From Oryzias latipes (lineage: Eukaryota > Chordata > Actinopteri > Beloniformes > Adrianichthyidae): a stretch of 64,000 bases of DNA. The translations under genes and the position numbers were made by a program. Where the stretch lies: the NCBI RefSeq assembly GCF_002234675.1, contig NC_019859.2, positions 15,115,002-15,179,001 of the forward strand. The letters run 5' to 3'. Numbering within the stretch: position 1 is the stretch's first letter; each line of letters begins with the position of its first letter. This document shows positions 1 to 13,924 of the stretch, piece after piece. The notes beneath the pieces were generated by a model, which was not told where the DNA came from, searched no databases, and worked only from the letters and a program-made list of their open reading frames with translations.

Positions 1-214
1 ACTTCATGAATAACTAATAGACGGTCTGCCTTCTCTCTTCATGCACATTATGCAACTCCTAACCCAACAGATGCTGCGTGGCAGCAGCATTCCAAAAAAG
101 CCACAAAGAGAAAATTGAGACTACATCCTATATATATTCTACATATATATGGCAGAAATAATCAATTTCCTCTGAGATGAGGTTGCAAGCACTCATGGAT
201 CTACCTTGTGTCTG

Positions 215-600
215 AAAGACTCACTCCAATAAAAACCGTGTTTTTGGTGTTTTTAACACGTTCTTGTGGCATTTTTCTGATGATGGAGTACATACAGTAT
301 ATATATATATATATAAAGAGAGAGAGAGAGAGAAAATTAAGCTTAAATTTCTATAATCAAATTATTGGGATCCAGGAGCAGGTACCATTTAAAAAAGCCT
401 AGGTGCTACAGTTGCAGGGGCCACTACCTCCCTTCTCTGCTTTATTCTGATGCATCCACTTGCAGACAAATAGATCCAAGTACATCTTTTTTACTCTCAT
501 CTGAGCTGGCATCTGACTCAAAATTTGTGGCTTAATAGCTCTGATATTCTTGCCATTTTTGTTGCATTGATTATGTTAGGTTGGAGTTTTAACAAAGTGG
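215..600. repeat. Dispersed repeat, copy 1
   Basis: This stretch matches 2557-2900 along its length with gaps. Shared landmarks are 'cgtgtttttggtgtttt', 'ctgatgcatc', 'tctgagctgg' and a final 'ggttggag/ggttgggg' block. It contains a TA/GA simple repeat at about 297-332. No coding frame is conserved between the copies, and the family is not identified. Confidence 0.6.
297..332. repeat. (TA)n(GA)n microsatellite
   Basis: About eight TA units run directly into about eight GA units, inside dispersed repeat copy 1. Confidence 0.9.
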
Positions 601-1035
601 CAATGAGAAGTCAGGGTAGGCTCCGTACCAACACAACAAAGGCAAATTTCAGATAAACTTCTGCCGCTCTGCAGAAACTATGGCCTAGAAATAAACACAG
701 GTTTATAAATTTCGGCAAAATACGGTATTATCATAATTAAAAGACCTATGGGAAGGCTAGATCAAGGATGAGTGGAGATGCAGTGATGCCTTTCCCTGCT
801 GGTAAAATGTATCTAACTCTCTTCTTCTGTCATGGCAAGAGTCAAAAGCTAACAGGCTCAAGTTCCCTCAAGGCATCCAACTGCTCGCCTTAGATAAACA
901 CACTTCATCTGTTTGTGTAGACATTATGCCATGATCTCCTCTGGATTTCATAGATTTCCTTCGAAACTCATCAAATCCTTTAGGTCCACAAAGGCATTTC
1001 AGCACAAACATAAAAACTCTCATTGCCGGGTGAAA

Positions 1036-1562
1036 GCTACAGAGCCCCTAAAGGGCCATTGAAGAAAAGAAAAAATTGAAGTAAAAAATAACTGGTGCAC
1101 ACCAGTTAGTCACGGTGCCTTGTCTACAAAGAGATTACAGCTTTGCTTGCTTACCGTCACATTTATATCATCTCTGAACGTCATCTTAAACGAGTTTTAA
1201 AGTCATGTGGTTTGTTTTGGCCCAGGGGTTACACCAGTTTAGAACAGGTTCAGGAAGAATAAAGATCATCGAGTAAACTCTATTATTATTGGTGGATGCA
1301 TGCAAAGTGCATTCAAAATGGACTGCGAATGGACCCCTTTGGGCTTCCAAAGGGTCCAAATTATATTTGGCATTTGGATTCTTATGACAAACTGAAGCCA
1401 TTTGCTATTTATATTAATGGCTATTAGTAACTGGTGAAAAAATCCCCAGTTGAAGTAAAACAAAAACTAACCCGGTACTAACGGGTGCGTACCCGTTAGT
1501 TTTTTATTTATTTTTTTACTTCAATTTTCTTTTTCTTCAATGGCCCTATAGGAGCTCCATAG
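1036..1562. mobile_element. MITE-like element with ~50 bp inverted ends
   Basis: The left end (about 1036-1095) and the right end (about 1500-1562) are inverted copies of each other, sharing 'agggccattgaagaaaa' and 'ttgaagtaaaaaa' as reverse complements. Just inside each arm is a small hairpin ('actggtgcacaccagt' on the left, 'taacgggtgcgtacccgtta' on the right). The interior of ~380 bases has no convincing frame. The build is that of a non-autonomous DNA transposon; superfamily and exact ends are not settled. Confidence 0.6.
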
Positions 1563-2556
1563 TAAGCTGATTCACTTCATCACCATAAGAATAAAACAAA
1601 AATATTCTGATTATACTTCTAAACGTTTTTTTTATTCAGTCAAGTTGAGTTTTTTCTGAACTACAACTTCTAATTCATTTGTACTTTATGTATCAAGAAT
1701 CAAAGAACATTGGAACAAATCCCAAATCACTGGAAAGTGCGTCAAAACATTTTGGTTGCCACGAGAGATTTACTCATCTCTGCTCTGCAAGCAGTTGCTT
1801 TGCAGACCATCCTTACAATTATATGTGGAGTATAAACAATGGCAGGGTAAGAAAACAAAGAATCTTATTTGAAATTATTCACAAATTTGCATAGCTCACA
1901 ATAAAACAAGACCATCACTGCAGAGAGCAGCTTAAAGGGTTGCAGAATGTAAATTGGTTCTTCCATTGATTGTGATGTTTTCTTGGTCCTCCGATGAGTT
2001 ACTCATTTTTGCCTGAAATCTTTCTTTATAGAGGAACAATATGCTAATCATTCCTAATCAAGAGATGACCAAATTAGGACAAGAAGCTTGAATAATTGAT
2101 GATGTAATCAAAACATGCATCTTTATATTGTACATGGAGGCTTTGTGAAGAAGGAGTCTTGCTGCAGTCTATTAAGGCTAATTCTGATTCACATCAGGCA
2201 CTTAAGAGATTTTTGTCACCTGGTAATATGCAAAAAGCAAAAGTTTTAAGGATAAAGCAGCGGCTGTATGACTATAAAGCATACATATTGTGCAATGAAA
2301 TGGATGTTTGATCCTCATAGAGGATGTTATGTGCAATGGTATAAGTTCTGGGTGACTACTTTGAAATATAACTGAACAAATAAATACCCAGACTAGAAAA
2401 AGGACAACCACTGTGGATATCTGATGGTCAGTGACGTGCAGTCAGGGTTGGCAGTTGAGGCTGTTCCTCACCTGCATGGCTTTCTTTTGAGTCTTTGAGA
2501 TCTGATAAGACCCTGAACAAGCCCTTCAAAGAGGAACTTTTAACAAGTATTGATAC

Positions 2557-2900
2557 TAAAGACCCACTCCGATTAAAATCACGTTTTTGGTGTTTTGAAC
2601 AACTGTCCTCATGATGGAGGAAAAACATACATACTGAAAATTCGGCTTAATATTGCATTTGCCAGTATTTCTTTATTCAAATCGTTGTAAATCAGGAGCA
2701 CATGAAAAATCCCGTTTGAAACAGCTTGTTAGGTTTAAAGTAGAACCTATAACGGCTTTGCCCCATCCTGATGCATCTCTTTGTAGACGACTGAATCCAA
2801 AAAATCTTTGTTTTGTCTCGTCTGAGCTGGAATCTGGCTCAAAAGTGTACGAATAGACAGCTCCGACATTGCTCATAAGGTTTGGTTGGGGCTGTAAGTT
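2557..2900. repeat. Dispersed repeat, copy 2
   Basis: Second copy of the family at 215-600, in the same orientation. Short open frames here on both strands are not conserved between the two copies. Confidence 0.6.
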
Positions 2901-5900
2901 ACTGGAAGAGAATATAACCTTTGTGCTATCCTAGCATTTAACATTAGGAGATGGGTCATCTAGACCACTAGACAGTGCTCTGAACTTTTTCTTCAATGAT
3001 TTGTGAACCTCACCTGTGTCCATGGATTACATGAATTTTCCACCTTTATCCACCTTTGTCATGGTAGGGAGAACACGTCAATGCAAGGGTGGGGTCATCT
3101 AAGATAGCAAAGGGATAAACAAAGGATGATGGGAAATGAGTGACCCTTACTCTCAACATCAACGGACGATCAGAGTGGGTTTTTAAAGTTGTAACAGGAA
3201 AAACAGTAGAAGGAAACCACGCTGCAAGAAGCCAAATTCAAGTTTATTAATAAAAAAGAACCACACGTGTTGAACAAAAAGTGCTATAAACTCTTTAAAC
3301 ACCTGAGTGATGGCTTTAAAAAGAAGCAGATGAGGATTCATGAAAAAAGAGTCCACACTTAGGACCCAGAGACATCTATTTGAATCTGAAACAAACTAAA
3401 GTGCAGGCGGCTGTGACAATATGGAAGCAATTCTGAATTTTGAGTAATCTGATGCAGCTTAATTTTGAAAATTAAAAAGCATTTCTGTTAATCCATTTTA
3501 ACTGTCAAATTAGTCATTTCTAAATGAATTTTGCTACACATTTACCAGAGAACCTTTTGAAAATGAAATGTCAAGTACCATTTTCTTTTTCATTTTAATT
3601 AAGGGACAGAATAAGCAGTGCTGAAGAACGAAAAGGAAAAAGCATTTTGGCGGACTGCTTTTTCATGTAATTTTGAGTCAAAAAATGCAGCTTCATTTTG
3701 AAAATGAAAAAGCATTTATGGTTTTGACTTTTATATTTAATAATGCTACAGAATCGCTTCCATATGACAACTCCAATGAGTTGATCTAACTGGTACTGTC
3801 AGTGGTCCAGCAATTCTTGTTAGCATACTAAAAAGTTCTCAGATTTAACTTAAATCAATTTGAGAAAAGGCAGAAATTGGAGCTAATTGCAATGTTTGAT
3901 GAACATAGAATTAGTCAAATGTCCAATTTTACATGTAAACTAGAAGACAGTAAAAAAGTAAATTACCATAAATCAAAGACAATTCAGCGAGGGCTTCAAA
4001 CAAATGTTCAGACATCAACTTTAAGTAAGGTTTTTTATGTGCTGTTTTTTTCTTAAAAATTATAAGCAACAAGAATCGATTGATTTCATGTTGTCTGTAG
4101 AGCTGGTACGACTGCTGACAAACAAGACGATGTACACATTCTCCTCCATTTTGGTACCAACATAATTCTGTGCTGCTGCTAATATTAGCAAGTGAAGAAA
4201 AACATGTAAAGAGTTTTTTAGCAAACACAGTTTGTGGGGAGGTAAAAGAATAAAATTTATTTTGCGAGATGCCACAAGATCTCTCAGCTCAACTACACCA
4301 TATATCTTTGTGAACATCTTCGAGAAATTTGGTATTTATCATTATTTTAAAAGGCAGAAAAAATAAAAGATTTTGCTTTGAAAGCTTCAGTTTTGTGTGA
4401 AAAACATCTTTCTGCTGCAGAGTTGTGTAATCTGACATTTAATTCATGATGTTCAACTCTGTTTTGATTCGAGAAAGACCTTCAGGGCTTCAGGTGACGT
4501 CCCAACTAAATAGCTACATACCATAGGCTTAGATGTTTTTTTTATGTGGCCACGGAAACACCTGGCAAAGAGACGAGAATGTGATGAGCTGGTTGGAATA
4601 TTTTCAGTGCTTTCAAAGAGCTGCTTTTATTGTGCCATAAATACGACCAAGATGACAGCTGACAGAAGAAATAGAGAAGATTCCAGACCTGAAACTATGT
4701 GACAAACATCCACCGAACAAACAGCAGAGACAAAACACAGGATATGTTTCCCGTTGACATTTTTGACAACTCTCTGAAATGAGTCTTACCTTTGGTGTTT
4801 CACAATCATGACTCATGTTCCAATGCATAGACAGTCAGGATGGTGGAAATCGCGTAGAGATGTCATTCATGTAAGTCAGCTAATGAGTCCCAAAGAGACG
4901 GCCATGCATAAACAATGAAGGACACCTGAAGCCCAGGTACGGTGGTCACATTGTAATGCCATCTTTAACAACTGATGGGTTTGATCTTTCAAAATAAACC
5001 AAGAAAAAAAAACTTAGCTGTCTCTAAATTTACTGCGTTTGCCAATCACATCATTTGTTTAGAATGACACTTACCCCCCATTATTCTAGTTTTTATTCCA
5101 AATTTAACGTGATGGTTTTAAAATTGACACATTGAGATCCACAGAGGAATAAATCGTCGGGACATTGCACATAGTTTAATAGAGCTTTGCCTGTTTCTTT
5201 AGACAGTTTTTACATTGTTTTGACCTTCTTTAAGTTTTACATTTATGAATTTTAGTTTTTTTCCGTTACACCATTTTGATCTTTGGTTGGTAAAATATAT
5301 GCAAAAACTGGATCCAATTTTCTTTTTTTTTGGCAGTAAAAATAAAGACAAAATAAAATGTTGCTTGCTGGAATTGACTTTTTTGAACAGTTTCAGGTTA
5401 ATCGTGGAATTATTGTGTGAAATAATGAAAAATATATGTTAAAAAAAGAAGCTGGGGTTGTACTAAAAAGATTGATGTTAAGCATTTACACCTATAAAAA
5501 TGATACATTATTATAGCAAATTATGAATGTCCAAAAAGGTTAGGTCTACAGAGGGATAAATAAAATTTTATGTGAAAAATAATCTGTGTCTGCGTGTGTG
5601 TGAGACAAGTTTTACCTGCGGGTCTGTTGGTGAGTAGCCCCTCTGGGCCAAAATGATCACAATTAGACTCAAAAAAAGACCTTAGAATTGCCTGATGTGG
5701 TGATAGCTTTGTTTTTTATCCTTCACAGACACTTTATGTGGACATAATTCAGCCACAAAATGACCGCAAAGTATCATTTGGTTCCACAGTTATATTCCTC
5801 TTTACAGAATTACACAGTTGAAGTAAATGTGATACAGGGATGTCTGCTGTTTTAGGTTAACCTCTGCAAAGAAGCTGCTTGCTGGAGGTCAGCCGATACT

Positions 5901-8262
5901 GACACACTTTCAGCCACCCACCCCCCACATACAACATGGGTTGATTTGTGCGGGGGTGGGGGTGGGGGGGGGGACACTCAATTAAATGAAAATTTATAAC
6001 ACCTAAGCAGGTTTTGTTTTCAAGAAAGTGTTTTTCATCATTTCCATCTGTGCACAATATGGTTCTACAAGAGGCTGCACTGAATCTGAATTGACATGCT
6101 TAATATGTAAGAAGAAACAAAAAATCATGCCAACATGTAATTGATTTGTGGTTGTTGTTGATCGATAGTCAGGCTCACTTTGCACGTGTGGCATCCCGGG
6201 GACGCATAGAATGTTTTTACATGGAGACTAATCAGAAAAAGGTGTAATTTACGACTCTTTCATTAGAGAATAAATCGCAGTTGCTTGTCACAGTGAGAAT
6301 TAATCAAGTGACCCCTGACATGCATTGTTACCAAAAAGGCACTTTGCCAAAAACCTAGACCTGGAACTTCGGCCATGGGAGATGGGGATATGACGACTCT
6401 AAGGATAAATTACTCTTCCCATGTTTCACTCATAAAAAAAAAAAAAAAAAAAAATTGACAACAAATATAGTTATGTTTGTAATTGTTCTGGTTTTACATA
6501 TGATGCTTTTCTTTAAACATTTAGTTTTTGAATAAAAGCTGTTTAATGGTTTTCGTATTTTTTGTGAAAAAAACCCCCAAATGACATATTTTGAATTTTG
6601 CATGCATTTCACGTTGTTGGTGAGTGTTAAAGGAATTTTGAGAAATACTGGCTGGAGAGATTTCTGGGAATTTTCGCACAGCATCCCCTTAAAATTCCAG
6701 CAGCACCCCTGCTACCCCCTATGATCAACTTATTTCTTCTCCCTGCTTGTGAAAATGAATTTGATTGAGAACCCATGCACACAAGACATGCACCAGTGAT
6801 TTTCCTGTAACAATGGAACCACTTCACATCCATTCATGGAGGTAAATAATAGTCTGCTACTTGCTGGGACAGGGCTGCCACCTTGTGAGCCATGACCTCC
6901 ATTACTTGTGCCTGTTACCTAAATTGGTAGTTATTTTCTCCTAAATTTAGCTAAAGGATTTATAAAAGATGTTCTGATATGAGGGTAGAAAAGGTGAATA
7001 GAGGGAAAGAATAAAGAAAAAAGGACCAAAGTGAAATCAAATTGAAGACACTGACCTCATTTTTGTTTTGGCAAGAGGAGTGATTTGTAAAACTTTCAAG
7101 TTAAAAAGTTAGAACAGAAAACTTAATTAAATCAAAAGAAAAGTTGACATTTATCAGAGACATTTAAAATTTGGTAAAACCTTTTGCAGATTTTTGTACA
7201 CTTATAGGCAACTACAGTTTTTAAACAATAAATATGTGAAAAAATTCAGTTTAAATGAGAATTATATCAATCTATGAATGCCATTTTAATTTACAGAATC
7301 ATGTGCAAAGCATACAAGTAGTGAAAAACACGTCAAATGACTTGTTTTCCCAGCTACATGGAACAACAGACCAGTTTGCTCTTTATTTAATGGATGTTCC
7401 AAGGCTGGAAAGAAGCCCGTGAGGCACTAAATCCTTAAGAAAAACATCTTCTTCAGGAAACCAGCCTCAGAGACAGAAATTTCCTCAGGGTAAATGACAC
7501 ATAGTTTGTTGCCCTGCTGCACTTATTCTGCCAAGTCATTTTCACAGGCTTTTAGAACGGAGTATCAGAGCACACATACTGAGTAACACTGAATTTCACA
7601 TTGCACTCGCTGTGTTTTGCTTACTTTTGTTATTAGAAAAGGAGAAAAAACTAAAGAAAAAGAGTCTTTGCACTGGAGTGGAACCCTTATTGTCTATGTC
7701 TCTTCGAACAAAAAAACCTTCCAAAATGACATAGAAATATTTAAGAATGTTTTTTTTTCTGTTTAATACACTGGTTTTTGGTGGTTTTATTATTTTTTTT
7801 AAATAAAACTTTACAAAATAATTTGTAAATACGGAGTGAATGAAGGAACTAACCTTTTCAGTCACAGGTTAAAGGGGAAACAATTGTATTCTGGAACTGC
7901 AATATGAATAAAAATGTATAATTTTATATCTTGGTAAAATGTTTATCTTAAAAATACAAATGTTTTCAACTGTATATGAGTTATATATTAGTTACATAAC
8001 TATATATGAGTTTAAACTGACCCCTGCCTACACCAGTACTTTTTGTCATATTATTAAAAAAAAGTTATTTTATGAATGCAGCTTCAATCAGGAAAACTTT
8101 ATTCATCCCTTTAAGGTCAAAATTCAAATTCATGGTAAACAGTTAAACACTTCACTATTACCTTTTATTTATTCTCTCAGTGAGTTATTTAGGAAGCAAA
8201 TCCAAAACCAAGGACTTTCTCTATTAAAACATGTTTGAAATTGATATTTTGCAGCTGTTCCG
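2901..8262. other. Intergenic, no gene recognised
   Basis: AT-rich DNA with scattered short frames that lack splice context or recognisable domains. It includes a G-run at about 5951-5972 and an A-run at 6434-6453. I see no RNA gene and no exon series here. Confidence 0.55.
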
Positions 8263-8278
8263 TTTATTGAAAATAGCT

Positions 8279-11200
8279 TCATTTTTTCTCATCCTCATCT
8301 GTTTTCTTTTCTTCTTCTTCCTCTTCATCTTCATCTTTTTCCTCCTTCATTTCCTCTGGTTTTTCTTCCTCTTCCCCTCTTTTTTCTTCACCTTTCTCCG
8401 ACACTTCACCTTTTTCTTCTTCTTTTTTCTCCTCCTCATCATCTCCCACCTTTCCATCTGCTCTCTCCTCCACAGCTTCTTCCACTGTTGCTTCCTTTTT
8501 CACATCTTCATCCTCCTCATCTTCTTCTGCTTCTTCTCCACTCAGGCGCTCCAGATCTTTGATTCGCTCTTTGAGTGCTTTGTCAGCGCTTTTTTTCTTT
8601 TGTAGAATCTTCTTGAGCTTAGTTTGCATCAAGTCCATTGCGTTATACAACTTGTCCACCTTTTCTTCCAGCTCTTTCGCCTCAGGTTTGATGTTTGCGG
8701 GATCCAGGTCTATCAGGCCGTCTTTTATCAGGATCTGCCTTCCCTTCTCCTCCAGCATACCTTTGGCGTCTGGATACTCTAACAGGGACTCCATTAGGTC
8801 ATCTTTGGAGAGGCAGAAGAGATCAGAGTATCCAATGCTGCGGATGTTCGCTGTCCGCCTGTTTCCTGCTTTGCTGCCTTTAATATTAAGAATACTGATC
8901 TCACCAAAATAGCTGCCACTACCTAGCACAACAAACTGTGTGACCCCATCATCGGCAACCACTGCTAGCTTTCCGTCTTTGATGATGTACATCTCACGAC
9001 CAATGTCCCCCTTTTTGCAGATGTAGTCTCCCGGGCTGAAAACCTGTGGTCGGAGTTTTAGCACCAGTTCGATGAGGAGTCCTGCCTCGCAGTCTGCAAA
9101 AATACGAACTTTTTTCAAGGTGTCCATGTGGACCTGGATGGCTATTTCTGCTTTCAACTTGTCTGGGAGGTATCGCAGCACTTCTCTTTCATCTTGTGCC
9201 TTTCCATTATTCCACAGGTAATCAAACCACTTGATGACTCGCAACTCAAGCTCTTTGCTGACTTTTCGAGCCTACGAACAAAAAGAAAGGGAATCATCAA
9301 GAAAAGGGATCAACACAATAGTATGCTTATGTGGCACATTATTAACCTGCATATAGTGCTTGATGTTGTCAATCCGAGACTGGAACTGGGCTTGAGCTGC
9401 ATTCATGTTGGAGATCATTGTGGCGATGTTTCCCACAATAGTAGCAAAGATCAGGACACCAACCAGGAAGTCCATCACATGGAAAAAGAATTCTGAATCC
9501 AGAGCTGGTGGGGGGGTTTCTCCGATGGTGGTCAGCGTCAGAGTGGACCAGTAGAGACTAAACGCATACTTCCTCATTGGCTGCCCAAACTCCGGTTCAT
9601 CAGGATCATCCAGAGCTGGATAGACCCAATCATCGGCCCCAAAGCCGATGGATTTAGAAAAAGAAAAGTACAAACAGGCATTCCAGTGAATGATGATGAG
9701 GATGTACATGATCAGGTTTGCAATGCGAAAGATGTTAGGGTAGTTAGTTTTGGTTTCTGTCTTCGTGAAGAATTCCATCATTCGACCTATTCTCAGCAGC
9801 TTGTTGATTCGGATCTCTGGGTAATCAAGACCTAAAACAAGATAGAAAATATCTGTCGGCAGCATGGATAGAGCATCAAGACGGAACTGGAAGCTGGATG
9901 TATAGCGATCCTGGAGCAGCTTCTTGTCTTTCACCATCAAACCTTGTTCAAGGTAGCCTGCAATGTCAGACATAAATATAAATTTTTATTTTTATTTTCA
10001 AAGGAAAATATGTCCTGATTTTCACTGGTATCACTGAAACTTGATGACTTTAAGGATCTATTTAGATGGATTAATACTTTACCTGTTCTGGTCCTGAAGA
10101 ACATGTCAGCTAGGTATATTAAGTCAGAAGTGTAATCCAAAAAGAACCAATAGATTATATAGTCATGCTGAAGTTCTTCAAAGCAAGCTCTGATTGTAGA
10201 AACAAAGGTAAGAAAACAAAGACATGCGAAGGTTAGTATCATGGTCGACTTTTTGACACTACTTTTTCTAAAATCCAGATCATTTTCATTCACTCCGGTT
10301 CCAGTCTCTATTTCAAGCACAGTTTTTTGTTTTGATTTATTTTTCTCTGAGTGCCTGGTACACAAGTTGTTTCTACTCTTGTATACAAAAAAATCTACTA
10401 CAGTTCCGAATTCCACTTGTGCCAAGAAATCTTTGTCCTGTCCCACGGATCTTTAAAATGAATGATTTAAATCACAAATTTAGAGCAAGTCCTTAGTTAA
10501 TAACAACAAGCGTCACCATTTCTGCACTTTGCTGAGGACAGAAAATGGAACGCAACACTTGCAAGAAGGTTGCAGGAGTTGGAAGATGCCTTTACATTTC
10601 CATTTTTAAACATAATTTGATGGTTTATGGCTTTTCTTGATAGTCTTGCTGGCATTAAAATTGTTTCTATCTATTTGAATCAATGTTGTTATGTTTTTAT
10701 TTTATTTAAAAGTTGAAGTTTTAATGAGCTTACAGAGCTGACAGAGTTACATATTTAATAGTCACCTGGCAACGATCATGGTCCAGTTGTACATAACAGG
10801 CACTGTGATGAAAAACAGCCAGTTGTAATATAGATTCCCAGCTGGATTAATCACAAATATTTCTTTAGGCCTAAAAAAAGAGAAAGAGGTGATGGGAGAA
10901 ACCAAGCAATAACAATATGTAAAAAGTTTCTATAAAGCTTTTTGGTATTTTTTTTTACTTGTCCTTGTCCTTTTCTTTCTCTTTTTCCTTTGCTTTTTCT
11001 TTTTCCTTTTCCTTCTCTTTTTCCTTTTCCTTCTCTTTTTCCTTTTCTTTCTCTACTTTTTCCTTTTCATCCTTCTCTTTGGCTTCTTTTTCCTCCTTCT
11101 TCTTCTTTTTCTTTCTAAAAACATTAAAAAAGAAAGATGAGTTGAAGTGTTCTCTTGCTGTAAAACTATATTAAATATAGAATCACAAAATACTTACTCT

Positions 11201-11614
11201 TTTTTCTCTTTCCTCTCCTTCCTCTCTTTTTTCCTTTGTGCCTTTTCCTCTCTAAAAAAACAGGTAAAATATTAAACGGGAATAATCTGCTGCGGCTCTT
11301 ATTTTGAAGGGCTTTGAAGGGCTTTAAAATACTTAAAATCTTACTCTTCATTATTGTTGTTGTTATTTGTGTTGGTCACATGAGGGGGATTTGACTCTGG
11401 TCTATTTCTGTTACAAACACAATCCCAGCAATCATTTATTTAAATGAACATTTTTTAATTTAATGATGTTTTATGACTTTTTTCTCCTTATTTAAGCCTT
11501 TCATAGAGATTCAGCTTACAGTTCTTCTTCGCTTTGCTCTCCACTGTCGGTGCAAGACTGTGGTTCTGTGTGAGGTGGTAAAGAGAGGCGGTGAACTGCT
11601 GTGGATGAGCTCAT
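8279..11614 (-). CDS. cnga1: cnga1-like cyclic-nucleotide-gated channel alpha subunit, 8 coding exons
   Basis: Pore-forming subunit of the rod photoreceptor CNG cation channel, opened by cGMP in the outer-segment membrane. Coding exons in transcript order: 11614-11520, 11407-11345, 11251-11198, 11114-10959, 10870-10766, 10189-10083, 9957-9347 and 9271-8279. They sum to 2184 bases (727 aa plus stop), all with GT/AG borders. Exons 3 and 4 encode a long Lys/Glu stretch typical of CNGA1. Exons 5-7 carry the S1-S6 core with YYNW, a RACFEELQ block, the selectivity filter TIGETPPP and HYMQ at the S6/C-linker side. The last exon carries the C-linker (KWFDYLW), the cyclic-nucleotide-binding fold ([16 protein letters not shown]), a leucine-zipper-like helix and a very acidic Glu/Asp/Lys tail. 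The start is the first ATG of the exon ([10 protein letters not shown]). A polyadenylation signal on this strand lies at 8268-8263, giving a very short 3' UTR. cnga3 is the alternative, but the Lys-rich N-terminus and [12 protein letters not shown] favour cnga1. Confidence 0.9.
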
Positions 11615-11639
11615 GGCGACGCTTCTGCAATCTACACTG

Positions 11640-13455
11640 AAAAATAGTAAAAATAAATTAGGATTTAACAAAAATAAAGTAAAAACAGTCCTAAATCAGT
11701 GTTTTTTAGGATGATCAATACTCAAAAAGAACTTGATCATTCATCTGAGACAAAAGACCTAACAGCAAAACACTTATTGGGGTCAGAATTTAATTGCTAA
11801 CTGCAAATATACCAATCATTTTAATTAGATGTTATGTAAATAACTGCAATTTAAATATTTATCTGAAAATCCACGCTGCAAAGCAGAACCTCACTTCATT
11901 TTAAAAATCCTCCACTTAATTTGTCATTCTTTCCCCATTTTCTCAATTATCAAACCATTACAGACCACTCTGTTCTTTGTAACATCACCAATTATTCAGA
12001 ATAAGCCACTGTGAGGATTGCTGGAGGGAAAAAAGACAACATTTCAGTTAATTAAAAAGTCTCTGAACACATTTATAGAATGCTGGATTTGTTTAATAAA
12101 GCATTGCTTTCCATAAATTATGCACACGGAGGAGAAAAAAGCATTTTCCTCCTCAGCATTAGATTATAGGAACGGTTCATGGAGCATTCGAAGCAGACTG
12201 ACCATAACAATGTCAAACTTTATATTTGACTTTAAAAAATAAAGGTAAAAAAAAAAATACTGAAGTAATTATTTTAGAGCAGGTCGTTTAAAAAGACCTC
12301 TTGCCAAGTCATCAATAAAAATGTATAAGACTGCATTTCAGAGGCACAGTGCAAATGGGAACAAAAACCTCATCAAATGAGTGTGACGGCTGACAAAACT
12401 TTTGTTTTTTTATTTCATTTACCAATATTTGTCTTTTCTCATGTACATTGAATCGTGAAACAACAAAATTCAGCATTCAGAAAAACTTGAAAAAATGTAA
12501 CAATAGTCAAATGTCTCAATTTTCACAAAAATACTTTCTTAATGGAATTTTAATCAATCTATGCACTGTAAGCATCCCAGCTTGGACATATTTGTTATTA
12601 TTCATCTGTTAAAACCTTTCAGAAACATTTTAAACAATAGAGAAAAGCTTGTTTGACTTGTCTGAATTTAAAAAAACAAAAACCCATAATTAACTAAAGT
12701 GATTCAAATCAAAATGTTCTTTTTCCTTTAGAGTAAAATCAGATTTGAAGGAACTAGATATGAAGTAATTAATCGTCTTACCTTTCCACTCCTTAATTGT
12801 GTGATCGGTCCATTTACCTTGTTTTTTAGTTTGTTTTTTTCCAAATCTTAGGCTGGTCTAAGAGGCTTTAGATAATCATTTACACCAAAAATCATTTAAA
12901 ATTACATCTAGGATAGGAAAATGACACCTTTAAGCAGTGCATGATCTAACTATGTCATGGAGTCCCAATGACCCTATTGAGGATTTGTGGATTAGAGTTG
13001 GCTGAGAAGAGGACAGTCAATCGCTCATCTTTATTTTTTTTAAAGAGTCTTATTTAATGTAACAATCACAGCCCACGACACAGAAAAATAATTGTGTTAT
13101 CGATTGTATAAGTTGTAACCAGTGTTTTATGACCATCTGAAAGGAACTGCAAGATTTCTTGTTTTGACAAACACACACACTTGTACGCGCACAAGCCCCT
13201 CTTCTGCTTAGTCAGCACTCTCAGCCAAATCCCTTTCTGATCCTATTAGATCAGCCCCATCTGAACAGATTTCAGGTCAGATTAACATGAAACCTCTTGA
13301 GTGTGTAGAGTCATTTAGACTACACTTTTTATTTTTCAGTTTGCGAAAAAAATTAAATTAAAAAAAAAGGGGGGGGGGGGTAATACCTCTCCCTGTTGGC
13401 AGGTGTGCTTTTTACAACTCACCAACATAAAATGAATACATGCATTTGCATGCAT
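11640..13455. other. Intergenic, no gene recognised
   Basis: Lies between the first coding exon of the channel gene and the 3' end of the acidic SCPP-type gene. AT-rich, with a poly(G) run at 13369-13380. Upstream non-coding exons and the promoter of the channel gene probably lie here, but I could not place them. Confidence 0.5.
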
Positions 13456-13924
13456 AGAAGCAAACAGCACTTTATTTGGTTTACAGCAATAATAGAAAGC
13501 AGGAAAAGGTAGTAGTACAGGATTTATTTCAAATCAAATCAACATTTACATGAAATGAAATATAAGTCTACACAAGACTTTGAAAATAAGATTTGAAGGA
13601 AAAGGTCATGACACTACATAATGTAAGCTACATCCGTTTGACTTTCTGCTAAAAAAAGGTTCCCGTCGCTGCTGCAGTCTGAAAGATGAGGCTTTTTAAT
13701 GTCAAGCACGGAAAAATCAGGAAAATAAAAGACAACAACTTCCAAGCTTTGCCAAATGGAACTACATTAAAAAAACACAAAACAAAGCAAACAATTTCTA
13801 ACTACTTTCATGCTTAGAGTATAAAAAAGAGAAAAGGTTGTTTTTCGAGGTTTCATTTTTTCCTTTTGCCTCTCTTCTACATCAGATGTGAGTGTTTCAG
13901 TCATTTAACAACAGAGGAGGGCAG

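Noticed and set aside
1470-1506. Hairpin followed by T-run, resembling a bacterial terminator
   Set aside because: The DNA is vertebrate nuclear; this is the inner hairpin of the MITE-like element.
8231-8605. Plus-strand Phe-rich frame
   Set aside because: Antisense of the Glu/Lys-rich channel C-terminus.
10190-10446. Minus-strand frame extending the 107-base channel exon upstream
   Set aside because: The exon has a clear acceptor at 10190 and joins in frame to the YYNW exon; the extension is intron.
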